Positions 13,547 to 23,970 are shown, counted from the first letter of the stretch. The stretch: DNA of 64,000 nucleotides from Colias croceus (GCF_905220415.1 NC_059542.1:10230001-10294000), one strand, 5' to 3'. A program made the numbers and translations. The notes: generated by a model from the sequence alone, not told the origin.

Positions 13547-16456
13547 TTATACGCTACTGGAAAAACTGTGAATAATTTTATGCTTATACTGTGCGAGAGA
13601 TCCAAAAAATATGTCAAGATCTGGTAAGAGCATTATTTGTTGGTTATAAGTAGCACACATTCTCGATAATGGAGCATGTTTGCCTAGGTTAGTTTTACAA
13701 GCTGGAACACAAAAAAGGTTTTTTACCGGTTTTCTGGGAAAGCCATACGGTATCTGAAAAGCGATGTTAGAAATGATGTCCTCACAGACAACAGCACCGT
13801 TTACACATTTATGGAGAAATAGTAAATCGTGTAATTTGCGGCGGTCGCGTAACGAAATCATTTTAAAAAAATCTAAGCGTTCACTATATGGGCAGCGATG
13901 TGATATACCTCGAGAGGTAAAAGCCAAGTGTCTCGTGAAGGAACGCTGAATAGATTCAATACGCTGCGAATGTACGGCATAGTAGGGATTCCATACCACA
14001 CAAGCAAACTCGAGGTGACTGCGAACCAGAGAATTATAAAGAACTATTTTAGTTGATGTCTTAAAATGTGAGTCATGTCTTTTAATAAAGCCCAACATCC
14101 GTGCTGCATTTTTGATAATATTGTCTAAGTGGGATGTTAACCTAAGTCCGCTGTCTAAAGTGACGCCAAGATCTACAATTTGAGAATTTTCACTGAGTGC
14201 AACATTTTCGATATTATATTTAGAATGCAGTAGTGATTTTTTTCGCGTAAATCTTATGTAAGAACATTTTTTAGAGTTGATGACCATATAGTTAGCTTTA
14301 CACCAGATTGCTATGTTGTCCAAATCATCCTGAATAGCATTTACGTCCGATAAATTTTTTATTGATTTATAGATTTTTAAGTCGTCAGCAAAAAGAGCAT
14401 AGTTGCAATGTTTGATACAGTCAGAAATATCATTTATATAAGTAAGAAATAGCAGTGGACCCAAGTGGGACCCCTGTGGGACTCCAGATGTTGCAGTAAA
14501 CATAGACGACCTAAAACCCTTCACAACCACTTCCTGTGATCTATTGTAAAGGTAAGATGCGAACCATTTCAAAATGGAGCCTGATACACCATAATTCTTT
14601 AATTTTATGAGCAGCGTCTCATGATCAACCTTATCAAAAGCGCTACTGAAGTCCGTATAGATCGCGTCTACTTGGCCTCCGCTATCTAGTTCACTCGCTA
14701 CGTCAGACAAGAATTTCACAAGATTTGTTTGGATAGAATGACCTTTACGAAAACCATGTTGATGTGGTGATATAAATTTATCCAAGTAACGAGTAACAAC
14801 AGGACAAACAAGAGATTCAAAAACCTTTGATAAGGTTGATAAAATAGCGATAGGTCTATAATTACTAACAATGGTTTGGTCACCCTTTTTATATACTGGC
14901 ACAATCCTGGAAAACTTCCAACGCTCGGGGAATATACCTTGCTGGAGAGACTCATTGAAAATATTAGCTAGAGGAGAAGCTAACGAGACGGCCGCACGTT
15001 TAAGAAAAATGGGTGGGATAAGATCCGGACCAGCACCTTTGTTAACATCAAGTTGTTTTAACTTGACAAGAACCTCTTTTTTAGTAACATTGATTTTGGA
15101 ACAAGAATCATTATAGCAAGTCATTTTACTTGAACAAATTGGAAGCGCTTTTATTATTGAATCAGAATAAACGGATGAAAAATGAGAGGCAAAGAGGTTC
15201 GCAATGTCAGGACCGTTTACTGCGGTAAGATTGTCGAGGCACATAACAGACGGTATCGATGATAGACAATTATTTCGCTTACTATTAACATATTTCCAAA
15301 ATGCTTTACTATCTCTTTTGATGGCTTCTTCAATTTTTTGTTTGTAGTTTTGATGACAACGTGAAATTATTTTTTTGCATCTTTCTCGCAAAACATTAAA
15401 CTCAAACAGATCGCGGGGGTTTTTGAACTGTTTATACTTACGCCTAATTTTATCCTTCTCTTTAATGATACGAACTAAAGCGGGAGAAAACCAGGGAGGA
15501 TATTTGCTTTTTTTAATGTAACTTTTCGGTACATGGTGCTCAATTACGCCTCGCAAAACATCGTAAAACAGCTCCAACTTCTTATTGATATCATTAACAA
15601 GTAGAAATTTAGAGTCCCAATCAATATTTTCCAGCTCTCGCACAATATCATCATAATTAGCCTTAAAAAAGTTATAGCTAACAAAGTCATTACATCGCAA
15701 AGTAGAGGGTACGTTAGATTCGACACACAACAAAATACTAGGATGATGAGGATCTGGCTTAGTCAATATATCAATCGCCGAGGAAACATTACAACAAGAG
15801 ATATTTGTCAGGGCTAAGTCTAACATTTTATCATTGTGATTAAGAACATTATTAATTTGATCAAGATTATTAATGTTTATAAAATCAACAAGAGCACATT
15901 CCACATTACCATGATACTCAATTGGAACCATTACTTCACGATTCGTACAGCTATTGACCCATTTTATATTACCCAAATTAAAATCTCCAAGAATTATAAC
16001 ATTTCCCATTTCCTCTACGACATTATTTGCATTTAAAATAAATCTCTGTAGAGCTTTGTGATTGGTTGGAGGTGGGAGGTAAATAGTACAGATAGGAACA
16101 TTTTTTACAACACCGTCAATTTCGATTATAACATTTACCCAAAGATCCTCGTATTCGGTTTCGTATTTTAATAGTCTAGAAGACTGAAATTTTCGGGAAA
16201 CTGCGATTAGAACTCCACCTCCATCCAACTTAGCATTCCTATTACAATTGCGATCTCTACGATATACAGTATACCGAGAATCAAATATCTCACTGCTAGA
16301 AATATTACATTTGAGCCACGTTTCACAAAAAACAATAATATCATATGAGTTTAATAATATATTCTTAAATACTTCGTTAGTTTTTGTCCTAAGTCCTCTA
16401 ACATTTTGATAGTATATGTTAACCATTATGAAGATAATAAAAACCGTTACATTCAT
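13547..16456 (-). CDS. LINE ORF2: AP-type endonuclease and reverse transcriptase
   Basis: 969 aa, apparently complete. Endonuclease (about residues 12-245): NIYYQNVRGLRTK (13-25), VFCETWL (42-48), YRRDRN (65-70), VIILGDFNL (153-161) and PDPHHPS (234-240), the last replacing the more usual SDH-P motif. Reverse transcriptase (about 465-730): LDVNKGAGPDLIPP (469-482), NYRPIAILS (532-540), HGFRKGHS (567-574), YTDFSSAFDKVDH (600-612), SGVPQGSHLGPLLF (657-670) and the catalytic YALFADDLKIY (686-696). A C-terminal cysteine/tryptophan region follows, with LEFACVVWNPYY. It nicks target DNA and primes reverse transcription at the nick (family knowledge). The start is the first Met of the open frame, 35 bp after the ORF1 stop; a downstream Met at residue 11 is also possible. 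Confidence 0.93.
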   Translation of the reverse strand: MNVTVFIIFIMVNIYYQNVRGLRTKTNEVFKNILLNSYDIIVFCETWLKCNISSSEIFDSRYTVYRRDRNCNRNAKLDGGGVLIAVSRKFQSSRLLKYETEYEDLWVNVIIEIDGVVKNVPICTIYLPPPTNHKALQRFILNANNVVEEMGNVIILGDFNLGNIKWVNSCTNREVMVPIEYHGNVECALVDFININNLDQINNVLNHNDKMLDLALTNISCCNVSSAIDILTKPDPHHPSILLCVESNVPSTLRCNDFVSYNFFKANYDDIVRELENIDWDSKFLLVNDINKKLELFYDVLRGVIEHHVPKSYIKKSKYPPWFSPALVRIIKEKDKIRRKYKQFKNPRDLFEFNVLRERCKKIISRCHQNYKQKIEEAIKRDSKAFWKYVNSKRNNCLSSIPSVMCLDNLTAVNGPDIANLFASHFSSVYSDSIIKALPICSSKMTCYNDSCSKINVTKKEVLVKLKQLDVNKGAGPDLIPPIFLKRAAVSLASPLANIFNESLQQGIFPERWKFSRIVPVYKKGDQTIVSNYRPIAILSTLSKVFESLVCPVVTRYLDKFISPHQHGFRKGHSIQTNLVKFLSDVASELDSGGQVDAIYTDFSSAFDKVDHETLLIKLKNYGVSGSILKWFASYLYNRSQEVVVKGFRSSMFTATSGVPQGSHLGPLLFLTYINDISDCIKHCNYALFADDLKIYKSIKNLSDVNAIQDDLDNIAIWCKANYMVINSKKCSYIRFTRKKSLLHSKYNIENVALSENSQIVDLGVTLDSGLRLTSHLDNIIKNAARMLGFIKRHDSHFKTSTKIVLYNSLVRSHLEFACVVWNPYYAVHSQRIESIQRSFTRHLAFTSRGISHRCPYSERLDFFKMISLRDRRKLHDLLFLHKCVNGAVVCEDIISNIAFQIPYGFPRKPVKNLFCVPACKTNLGKHAPLSRMCATYNQQIMLLPDLDIFFGSLAQYKHKIIHSFSSSV

Positions 16457-16491
16457 ACATTAAACAATAATATTAAATATTAATACAATAA

Positions 16492-17595
16492 TTAAACCAT
16501 TTTCTTTAGACTATCTAAGCAACGGATTTGCAATGCCTGACTGGTTTCATTTTTGCGCACAAATATTTTGCCATTTCGGGCCCAAACAAATTTATAGTTC
16601 AATTCTTTTGCCCTTAATCTTGCATTAGCATGAAGAATTTTGTTAGCAGGAGTTAAATGCTCAGCAACATAAACTGGCTTTTTAGTACCACCGATCCCCA
16701 GATGATTTGTACATAATTTATCATCACTATTATATTTATTATATTTTTGCACCGCAGCAAGTAGGATGTCGCGATGGTGGGGGCTTCTTAATTTGGCAAT
16801 AACAGCGCGCGGCCGACCATCATCTTTATTTATTTTGGCTATGCGAGTTACATGCATTATGTCATCGTCCTTAATATCGGCATTCACTACTTTAGCCAAT
16901 TGGTTCAAGCAATTCAAAAGATTTTCACTACGGTTTTCAGGAATGCCATTAATTTCTAAATTACTTTCACGTAGATGTTGCTCAGTGTAGGCTAGACGAC
17001 TTGTGAGATCTTTAACAGTAATCACCAAGGTAGCATTTTCTTTCGTTAGATTAGTCATTATGTTATCATTTTCCTGTACGCGCAGTTTAAGAGCTTCGTA
17101 CTGGTCGCTTAAAAACGTAAGTGATTCATGAAAGTCTGAAATTTGTTTTGTTAACGTACTAAACTTGTCACACACTGCTTTGGTGACAGCATTTTGTATC
17201 ACTTCGGTCATGTCACTTTTAAATGAATCTAGTATTTTTTGCAAGCTCGCTTCAGTCACAGGGTTGGAATTATCACTAGCGTTAGGTCGCGACCGGCTTG
17301 AGCCCCCCATTTTATTTCTAAGCGTTATATTGCTATCAGCTACGTGAGAGCTCAAATCGTCGCAGACTGGCTCTTTTTGTATGTTTCGGATAGGCGTATT
17401 AGTATTGTCAAGCTTGGGTCGTAGATTAAGACACGCAGGACATTTCCACGAGGACTTTTTTTCTGGTAGCATAGCATTAAACCTTTTATCACTGGTTCCT
17501 GCACAATGTAAGTCGTAGACCGAGGAACATAGAGAACATCTCAGAGAGTGTATACCCTTAACAGAATTATGACATCCAGCACAAACGTTAGACAT
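16492..17595 (-). CDS. LINE ORF1: PHD-finger, coiled-coil, Baculo_FP-like RNA-binding protein
   Basis: 367 aa. The N-terminus has a C4-H-C3 pattern (C5, C8, C20, C23, H30, C31, C52, C55) typical of the PHD-type zinc finger in ORF1 proteins of CR1-like LINEs. A polar linker follows, then a probable coiled coil at about 120-215 (heptad-like TKQISDFHESLTFLSDQYEA). The C-terminal domain has VYVAEHLTPANKILHANAR and YKFVWARNGKIFVRKN, which resembles the Baculo_FP C-terminal domain found in many insect LINE ORF1 proteins. Expected role: a chaperone binding element RNA. It is intact from ATG to stop and sits directly upstream of ORF2. Confidence 0.88.
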   Translation of the reverse strand: MSNVCAGCHNSVKGIHSLRCSLCSSVYDLHCAGTSDKRFNAMLPEKKSSWKCPACLNLRPKLDNTNTPIRNIQKEPVCDDLSSHVADSNITLRNKMGGSSRSRPNASDNSNPVTEASLQKILDSFKSDMTEVIQNAVTKAVCDKFSTLTKQISDFHESLTFLSDQYEALKLRVQENDNIMTNLTKENATLVITVKDLTSRLAYTEQHLRESNLEINGIPENRSENLLNCLNQLAKVVNADIKDDDIMHVTRIAKINKDDGRPRAVIAKLRSPHHRDILLAAVQKYNKYNSDDKLCTNHLGIGGTKKPVYVAEHLTPANKILHANARLRAKELNYKFVWARNGKIFVRKNETSQALQIRCLDSLKKMV

Positions 17596-18897
17596 TGTTC
17601 CAAAAAAAAAAAAACTTTAATTTCTTGTATAAAATTAATTGCGTATGGATAATTAATTAATTAGTTTATAGATTAATTAGAAAAAAAAAAGAAAAAATAT
17701 AATAATTTCATGTACGATTAGGGTTTGAACCAGCATCAATTGGACAGTTACTAGTTTTATACTGCACAGTTCCCTGAAGAGCTACGAGCACGGTTACACG
17801 ACTATGCGAAATTATTAGACTTATTCGACGATCGATAGAAGTAACGAAACAAAGTTTTTGAATCACCCTCGTGATAATTTTTTTCTCTACGATCTCAAAA
17901 GTTTATTCACAAAACACTATTTCATCACATTTAGAATTGTTAATACAGGTTCCTAATTATGACAATGGATTCCAAATTCACTTATAACACTTTACAATCA
18001 CTTCAATCTTCTATAAGTTACTTGTTTACGGAACATATGTTCGGCACTAAAGACGATTATTTCAAATCACTTTTTATGATCGATAGATTGTACGTAGTGT
18101 TAAGATAACGTTTGCACTTATTAATCGCTGACTATTTTACTATATTTAGCACTTATACTTTAACAAAACTTAGATATTCTATTTTTAAATTAAAAAAATA
18201 CGGAGACTAATTGTAGAAGTGTCAACTGTCAAAGTATCGTAGGAATAGTAATTCTGCTATTTGTCTAGATAAATAAAAACCACATGATATTTCCAACACA
18301 ATTGAAAGTAAATCTTAAAATAGACTATGTAATGAACACGTTATATAAATTTTGCTTTGAAATTTGTTCTGGAACATTTTTATTTTCTCCTTCAAACTTT
18401 CCAACTGCACTAAGTGGACGCGAACAGGCGCAATTACCCTATAAGCTGAATCTTTATTTAAAGCTCCTTGTCTAATACTATGTTCCTACGATAAAAATTA
18501 ACATGTTATTCATAGGAAGGTCACAGTAACGAACATTGTATAATATTTACAACGTAGTCTTTTAAGAAAAGATAAATTGTACCATTTCAAATAAATAGTA
18601 TAGTTATAGATATTACTATAACTTGACCAATAAACATTTACCAAAGTTTATTCAAAGTTTACTCCTAGATTTTTAATTGCTTTAGCCGATTGCAGTTCAA
18701 ATTTTACGATACAATAAAATCAACGCTTCGCTGAACAAAGTTCAATTAATGTCTTTGAAATACAAACTGAAACGAGACTATTGTTTCAGATTTTGTTCTT
18801 CTATTCCGGGAAATGCTTGCTTTGAATATGCGAAGTATAGGTATAAAATATGTATCTGCGAACGTATTGTGCTAAAATGATGGTACCAACTATTAAA

Positions 18898-19092
18898 TCT
18901 ACACTAATATTATAAACAGGAAAACTTTGTTTGTTTGTTTGTAATGAATAGGCTCATAAACTACCGGACTGATTTTAAAAATTCTTTCACCATTCGAAAG
19001 CTACATTATCCACGAGTAATATAGGCTATATATTATCACGCTAAGACCAACAGGAGCGGAGCCACGCGGGTGAAACCGCGCGGCACAGCTAG
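18898..19092 (+). mobile_element. Helitron-type element (GCTCC family), clean A/T insertion
   Basis: TC start at 18898 after A; CTAG end at 19092 before T. Contains AACTACCGGACTGATTTTAA, TAGGCTATATATTATCACGC and AAGACCAACAGGAGCGGAGC. The 3' hairpin is GAAACCGCGCGG-like. Confidence 0.75.
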
Positions 19093-19130
19093 TGTATAAT
19101 AATTTTATTTAAATAGAATAATATTGTTAT

Positions 19131-20426
19131 TAGATAGGGAGGCGAGGTAGCTAAATGGCGTAATTAAACGGCGCCGTCGAGACTTATCAAAATCGATAGA
19201 TAAAATAATTTCGAAAAGAAAAGCTTCTATGGTAAAAACCATTTTAGCGGTGGGTTTGGCGTGTACGGATTTTCAAAAATGAAAAAAAAATAGTTACTTG
19301 GGCATTCTCGAGCGCGTCAGATATTCATACTACGTATGCCCCAAGTGCCTCTGATAACAACGGTATACTAATCTGCCGGTTTGCGTGGTGGGGCTAGGCA
19401 TATTAATTCGTCAAAAATGCACAAAAAAAAAATTACTCGAGCGCGTCAGATTTTCGGAAGGGGTGTTAAGTAGGCCCCAAGGAAGCTCCCCTTAAAAAAA
19501 CTGACGATTTCGGCGTGACGATAAGTTACGATGAATTTTTGAAAATGCAGAAAAAAAAAGTCCTTTTGAAATTCTCGAGCGCGTCAGATTTTCATAGGGG
19601 AGGTTTATCTCGGTCAGATTAAGAGAACCCACCAACATTTTTGTCAGATTAAGAAAATATGCTTTCAGGAGACCGAGTTAACTCCTGAAAGCATATTTTC
19701 TTAATCTGACAAAAATGTTGGTGGGTTCTCTTAATCTGACCGAAAAAGGTTTGAGAGTTTCTTTTTTTTATCATCGTTATTTCATATCAATTTTTCTTAA
19801 CACCCTCAGTTTTCGAGATATACTCAAAAAACCGGGAGTTTGAGTTTTTATGATGCTTCAAGTCAAAAAGTTTTAACTTTGGACAAAAATGTAAAGAGAC
19901 CTTTTTTGTGTAAAATAAAATTACCTTTTTTGTTTATTCAAACTTTTTTTTTTGTAAAATGTATCGTTCGCAACTTATATACTGCAACGCGTTTTTCGGA
20001 AGATGAAATGGCTCCTCCAGACTTCCGGTCACGCGGAAACCGGCAGATTTTGTATTTTTAGTAAGTTTTAGATTATATTCTTCAAAATAAAAATAAAAAC
20101 AATCGCGCTCGAGAATGCCGGATTAACGTTTTTTTTTTACAAGTTCGCGACCCTATAACTTGGCGGCGTCAAGGACTTATCGTCAGATTAGTTAAATTTA
20201 GTCTTAAAACATTAAAATCAACCCCCAATATCTTAATCTGACGCGCTCGAGTATTTCAGACTATCGATTTTTTTTTACTAATCTGATCGTCTATCCTGGG
20301 CGCGCGTCACTACTTAGAGAGCTAAATAGTTAACAAGGTTGTTCTATTAGGTCTAAGGTATCTCTCATATCTTAAACTGCCACGCTCGAGTATTGCAGAA
20401 AATTCCCCTCTTCGCCTCCCTATCTA
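19131..20426. mobile_element. Non-autonomous inverted-repeat element with central 60-bp palindrome
   Basis: Perfect 15-bp terminal repeats TAGATAGGGAGGCGA lie at 19131-19145 and, inverted, at 20412-20426. The 16-mer CTCGAGCGCGTCAGAT occurs at 19307, 19437 and 19574 in direct orientation, within imperfect 130-137 bp units. Inverted copies sit at 20236-20251 (complete), 20105-20113 (core only) and 20374-20390 (degenerate). GTCAGATTA recurs elsewhere inside. No coding capacity is seen; the open frames at 19840 and 20393 look accidental. Superfamily unknown. Confidence 0.72.
19611..19742. repeat. Perfect 60-bp inverted repeat with 12-bp spacer
   Basis: Arm 19611-19670 is the exact reverse complement of 19683-19742; the spacer is GACCGAGTTAAC. 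Each arm holds GTCAGATTAAGA twice, linking it to the 16-mer motif of the host element. Confidence 0.95.
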
Positions 20427-20738
20427 TATTACTACTATTATTTTGCATAGTTCTGATAATAAAATTGAACAGGTATTTCAAAAACATTCTCTTTGCTGTC
20501 TCCATGTCTAAGAACGCTACGACAATCAACCTCAGCTATTGTATTTTTCTAGCTTTGTGCCTGTTTTTAAAGTTCCATTTTTTGCAGTACCTATGCCACC
20601 AACATAATTTATTTGTTTGAATAAAAAAAGTAAAATAGAAAATGTAGACCTTATTGTGTGTGTATTGATTGGAGACCCAATTATGATATTTGAGCAGCAA
20701 ATCTCTACTCTCTATGCATCTGAAGATGCATAGATAGA

Positions 20739-20848
20739 TATGCACCGGACTTTTTAAAGAATTTTTCTAATCGGACCAGTAGTTCCTGAGATTAGCGCGT
20801 TCAAAGTTCAAACAAACAAATAAACTCTTCAGCTTTATAATATTAAGT
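20739..20848 (-). mobile_element. Truncated Helitron-type element (GCTCC family)
   Basis: TCGGACCAGTAGTTCCTGAG, ATTAGCGCGTTCAAAGTTCA and TCTTCAGCTTTATAATATTA match the 5' part of the family; the 3' hairpin end is missing. Confidence 0.6.
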
Positions 20849-20939
20849 ACAGATTTTGGCCTTGACCTTTGTATCTATGGTATCCAAACTTGAAATTGAA
20901 ATTATTTGAATACCAATAAAGTTGCGTAGGCTTATAACA

Positions 20940-21345
20940 GCTTATTTATTTATTTATTTATTTAAACAATTAGATTACAGGGATCCATTAATGTTAGTAC
21001 GTGACTTAAAAAGCTAATGTTAGTAGGTAAATATTAAAGTACTATCATCAGTTCACGGGGCACCCTATGCGTAAACCTGTCGCTTAGAATGGACAAGTCT
21101 ACGCACAAAGTGTCCCATGAAAGATGACATATATCTCTCCGAGATTACCGTCAAGAGACTGTTGCGACTGCGCCGCACTCTATCGAATGTAGACGCTGTT
21201 TTTTTGCGTATTATCGCCCGGAAATCGTCAGTATGCGCATTAGCGAACATTCCAGACGCACTGCAGTAGCGAGGCAGTCCCAACAGCATATAGTTAATCG
21301 GGATATTTCTCCTAAAATCAGTGTCACGTCTGCCTATTTATTTTA
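20940..21345 (-). pseudogene. LINE reverse-transcriptase C-terminal fragment
   Basis: Minus-strand frame ending near 21065 reads INYMLLGLPRYCSASGMF, then FRAIIRKKTASTFDRVRRSR and LLTVISERYMSSFMGHFVRR. I recognise this as the C-terminus of a non-LTR ORF2 seen in many insects. The 3' side ends in a TTTA/AAAT tail at 20941-20965. It is truncated at the 5' side, with no catalytic domain. Confidence 0.68.
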
Positions 21346-21728
21346 TGTATCAAAACAAGCTATTTATTAAGCTAAGATTAATATATTTTATAAAAAAGAG
21401 TTACAGAATATATTTATATTAACAGCAATTTGTTTAAAAGTTATATATCATAGATTGATCACAATAAAGACGATTGACCACAAACAGTAAGTTAAGCACT
21501 CCATAATAGAAATCAACACTGAAATTTGAAACTAAGTCTTAGGAAACTGTAATCTATGTCCTACTGTTAAGTGCTATTTTAGCACATCAGTGATACCTTT
21601 AACACCTTACCTTTAGCTCTTGAGATGAAGAATGGACGTGTTTCGGTTTACGACGCATTTGCATTCGCAGACTGTTTCGTTGTTTCTTATGTTTGTACTA
21701 TCATATTCTTACTATCTAATTACAGACT

Positions 21729-21905
21729 AGCGTTACACCCGCGGCTTCGCTCACATTTTCATAGAATCTCCGGAATAAAATCCACCTAATATCCTTTCTC
21801 AGGGTCCGTTAGCCGGTACCTGTACAAAATTTTATCGAAATCCGTTCAGTGGTTTAGACATGAAGGAAAGACAGACAGACAGTTTATTTTCGTATTTATA
21901 ATACT
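21729..21905 (-). mobile_element. Decayed Helitron-type element
   Basis: ACACCCGCGGCTTCGCTCAC, TGGTTTAGACATGAAGGAAA and GACAGACAGACAGTTTATTT show the hairpin end and 5' part in reverse. Confidence 0.55.
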
Positions 21906-22027
21906 TGAAAGGACTATGAACAAAACAAAATAACACCAAGAAAGAAGTTGTAAGCCGTTAAATTTTTATTTGTATTTTATGGGCACCGGTGTTTAGGCTA
22001 CAAAAATATTACAGATGTGTTGCGTTA

Positions 22028-22090
22028 AAAGCCGGTCAAGTGTGAGTCGAAACTAAGAGGTCACAACACTTTAAGGGTTCTGTAAGAAGT
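22028..22090 (-). mobile_element. Fragment of the AGGGTTCCG/GGCCGG interspersed repeat
   Basis: AAGCCGGTCAAGTGTGAGTCG followed by AAGGGTTCTGTA resembles the reversed right end of the repeat at 12727-13179. It is heavily decayed. Confidence 0.45.
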
Positions 22091-22554
22091 CTATAATTAT
22101 TTATTTATACTTTTAGAAAAAAGTCTGTCTATCAGTTGCAATTGGGGTTAAATTACGGCAATTAAAATTAATCCATATAGTTGATAGCCCACGATGCGAC
22201 ATAGCCTACGTTTTTCCTCAAAAATTAACAACATTTGGTATACATACCAATATTACTATTTGAAACAGACATTTTCGCACAGATAAAAAGACATAGTATC
22301 TGTAAAGGTTGCCACTTTTCACCATGTACTTTCACGCTGTACAATGTACATACTTTAATAATCGCCTTTCCTTATACCTACCTTCTCACAAAGATGAAGA
22401 AAATAAGGTTATTTCATCATGGGGTCAAATAGATAATGAAACATTACGAGAATATGAGAATAGAAGCCTAATACGAGACCTTCCCAGAGGGACTGCTATA
22501 AGACTTCGCAAAATAAATGAATTGCCTTAAATTGAGTCTTCTAAATTTGATGGA

Positions 22555-22690
22555 GTTGACTATGGAGTTTCTTGCCGGTTCTTCTCCATAGTTACTGCTT
22601 TCAAAATCGGTGGTAATTGTTAAAAATATTATGTTATGACGATTTAAAAGTGTTTCTAGAAAAAGTCTAATTGAATAAATAAATGTTTGG
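22555..22690 (+). mobile_element. LINE 3' tail fragment, same family as 645-782
   Basis: TATGGAGTTTCTTGCCGGTT, TCAAAATCGGTGGTAATTGT, GACGATTTAAAAGTGTTTCT and TTGAATAAATAAATG. The open frame just upstream (ending at 22530) is not recognised. Confidence 0.62.
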
Positions 22691-22782
22691 GTTTGAGTTT
22701 GCTGGTGATATCAATTTTCAAGAGCTTTTAAAACCGCAACGCTATTACGCGCTTCTCATAATCCAAATGTTTATAAAATGGA

Positions 22783-23022
22783 CTGGCTTTCCGCCCGCGG
22801 CTTCTCCCGTGTTTTCAAGGAAAAACCCGCATAGTTCCCGTTCCCATGGGTTTTCCGGGATTAAACCTATCCTATGTGTTAATTCAAGTTATCATCTATT
22901 TGTAAGCTAAATTTTATTGTAATCGGTTTAGTAGTATTTGCGTGAAAGAGTAACAAACATACATACACATGCACATACACATACATCCTTACAAACTTTC
23001 GCATTAATAATATTAAGTAGGA
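22783..23022 (-). mobile_element. Helitron-type element (Lep1-like, CGGGCGAA hairpin family)
   Basis: TTTCCGCCCGCGGCTTCTCC, CATAGTTCCCGTTCCCATGG and TAATCGGTTTAGTAGTATTT match the 2552-2787 copy in reverse; it ends near TTAATAATATTAAGTAGGA. Confidence 0.7.
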
Positions 23023-23237
23023 TAGGATGATTCTGGAAGTTTCTAGAGGTTAGATTTCTAAAATCTATTGTAATAATTGTATTTGAAATTTGAATTGCTG
23101 AATATTCAAAGTTATTGTAATAGATGCTGTGTTTTATTAAGAAATTTGAATAAAATTTTACCAAGTTATCGTTTCTAATGATAATAGATATTGTTGTTCA
23201 GAAGGAATGGCTCGTTTGGCAATTTAGGAAAAAAATG

Positions 23238-23970
23238 TATACCCGGCGCGGCCTAAGATGATCCCTATGACACTGACAGTTATTCTCAAGAGACAAACTT
23301 GTAATGGCGTCAGCATTAAATTAGAAACATATTGGAGGCGTCTAAAAATGGCATTTATTAATTTTTACGTAGCTTTATGCCATTACAATGATATTCCGTT
23401 GGAATTATAACAATTCTTAACATTTACGAGAAATTATATCAATCTGAATTTACGTTTACGTCCTTCAAAACTTACATCGTTGGCATTTATCGACTAGTGC
23501 GGAAGTATCGATAAACAAATTTCGATAATGGAAACGAGTTCACATTTTTTCCATGCTTAAGCTATAGTTGATTCACTATTGAATGGAACAGAAGATCGCA
23601 GCATAATTAATTAATTACCGTTCGCGTTAATTTACTTACCTATGATAATATAAGTTTTTTAGAAAAATTAAATGGGGGATTCCATTTTCATGATAAAATA
23701 ATATACACTGTGTAAAACGGGTTAAAAATTACGAGAAAATGATGAGATGCATTTTTATGTTTTGGAAAACTTTCGTTTTACTTACCGTTTCGTTTACATA
23801 ATAGACGTTAAAAATTCATTTTATAATATTTGTAAAAACATGTTTACCGACGTGGCTGAATGCAAACCACGCCTTTGCCTATAAAATAGTAAAGTATCGA
23901 CACGATCCATCATACGAGCAATCACTAAGACGAACTGTCATAGGGATCATCTTAGGCCGCGCCGGGTATA
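23238..23970. mobile_element. MITE-like element with perfect 35-bp terminal inverted repeats
   Basis: TATACCCGGCGCGGCCTAAG... at 23238-23272 is an exact reverse complement of 23936-23970. The GC-rich ends contrast with an AT-rich, non-coding 660-bp interior that contains repeated CGATAA-like words. A TA target duplication is possible because both ends carry TATA. Identical ends suggest recent movement. Confidence 0.85.

Larger units (their letters stand above)
13352..18240 (-). mobile_element. Full-length-looking CR1/Jockey-group LINE with two intact ORFs
   Basis: Non-LTR retrotransposon read from right to left: candidate 5' UTR (about 18240-17596, boundary inferred), ORF1 (17595-16492), ORF2 (16456-13547), a short 3' UTR and an AAAT-type tail at 13375-13352. 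Neither ORF has a frameshift or stop, so the copy is probably young. It lies inside a larger inverted-repeat element. I could not identify a target duplication, so the 5' end is uncertain. Clade placement rests on the ORF1 PHD finger and the RT motif style. Confidence 0.8.
11814..18441. mobile_element. Inverted-repeat DNA element with mirrored subterminal heptamers, interrupted by a LINE
   Basis: 30-bp terminal inverted repeats with two mismatches lie at 11814-11843 (TAGGGTCATTGCGCCTGTTC...) and 18441-18412 (TAGGGTAATTGCGCCTGTTC...). Each end starts with TA, so a TA target duplication with termini GGGT is the simplest reading. GCGTCCA occurs in direct orientation at 11834, 11852, 12261 and 12314, and inverted at 13285, 13307, 13327 and 18415, a mirrored set like transposase-binding sites. 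No transposase frame is visible. About 1.5 kb of left part and 0.2 kb of right part remain once the LINE is removed. The superfamily cannot be assigned. Confidence 0.7.

Noticed and set aside
13764..17347. Plus-strand and second-frame open frames across the LINE
   Set aside because: Shadows of the two intact minus-strand LINE ORFs.
22309..22530. Plus-strand frame just before a LINE tail, considered as a LINE ORF end
   Set aside because: The other copies of that tail lack it, and the peptide matches nothing I know.
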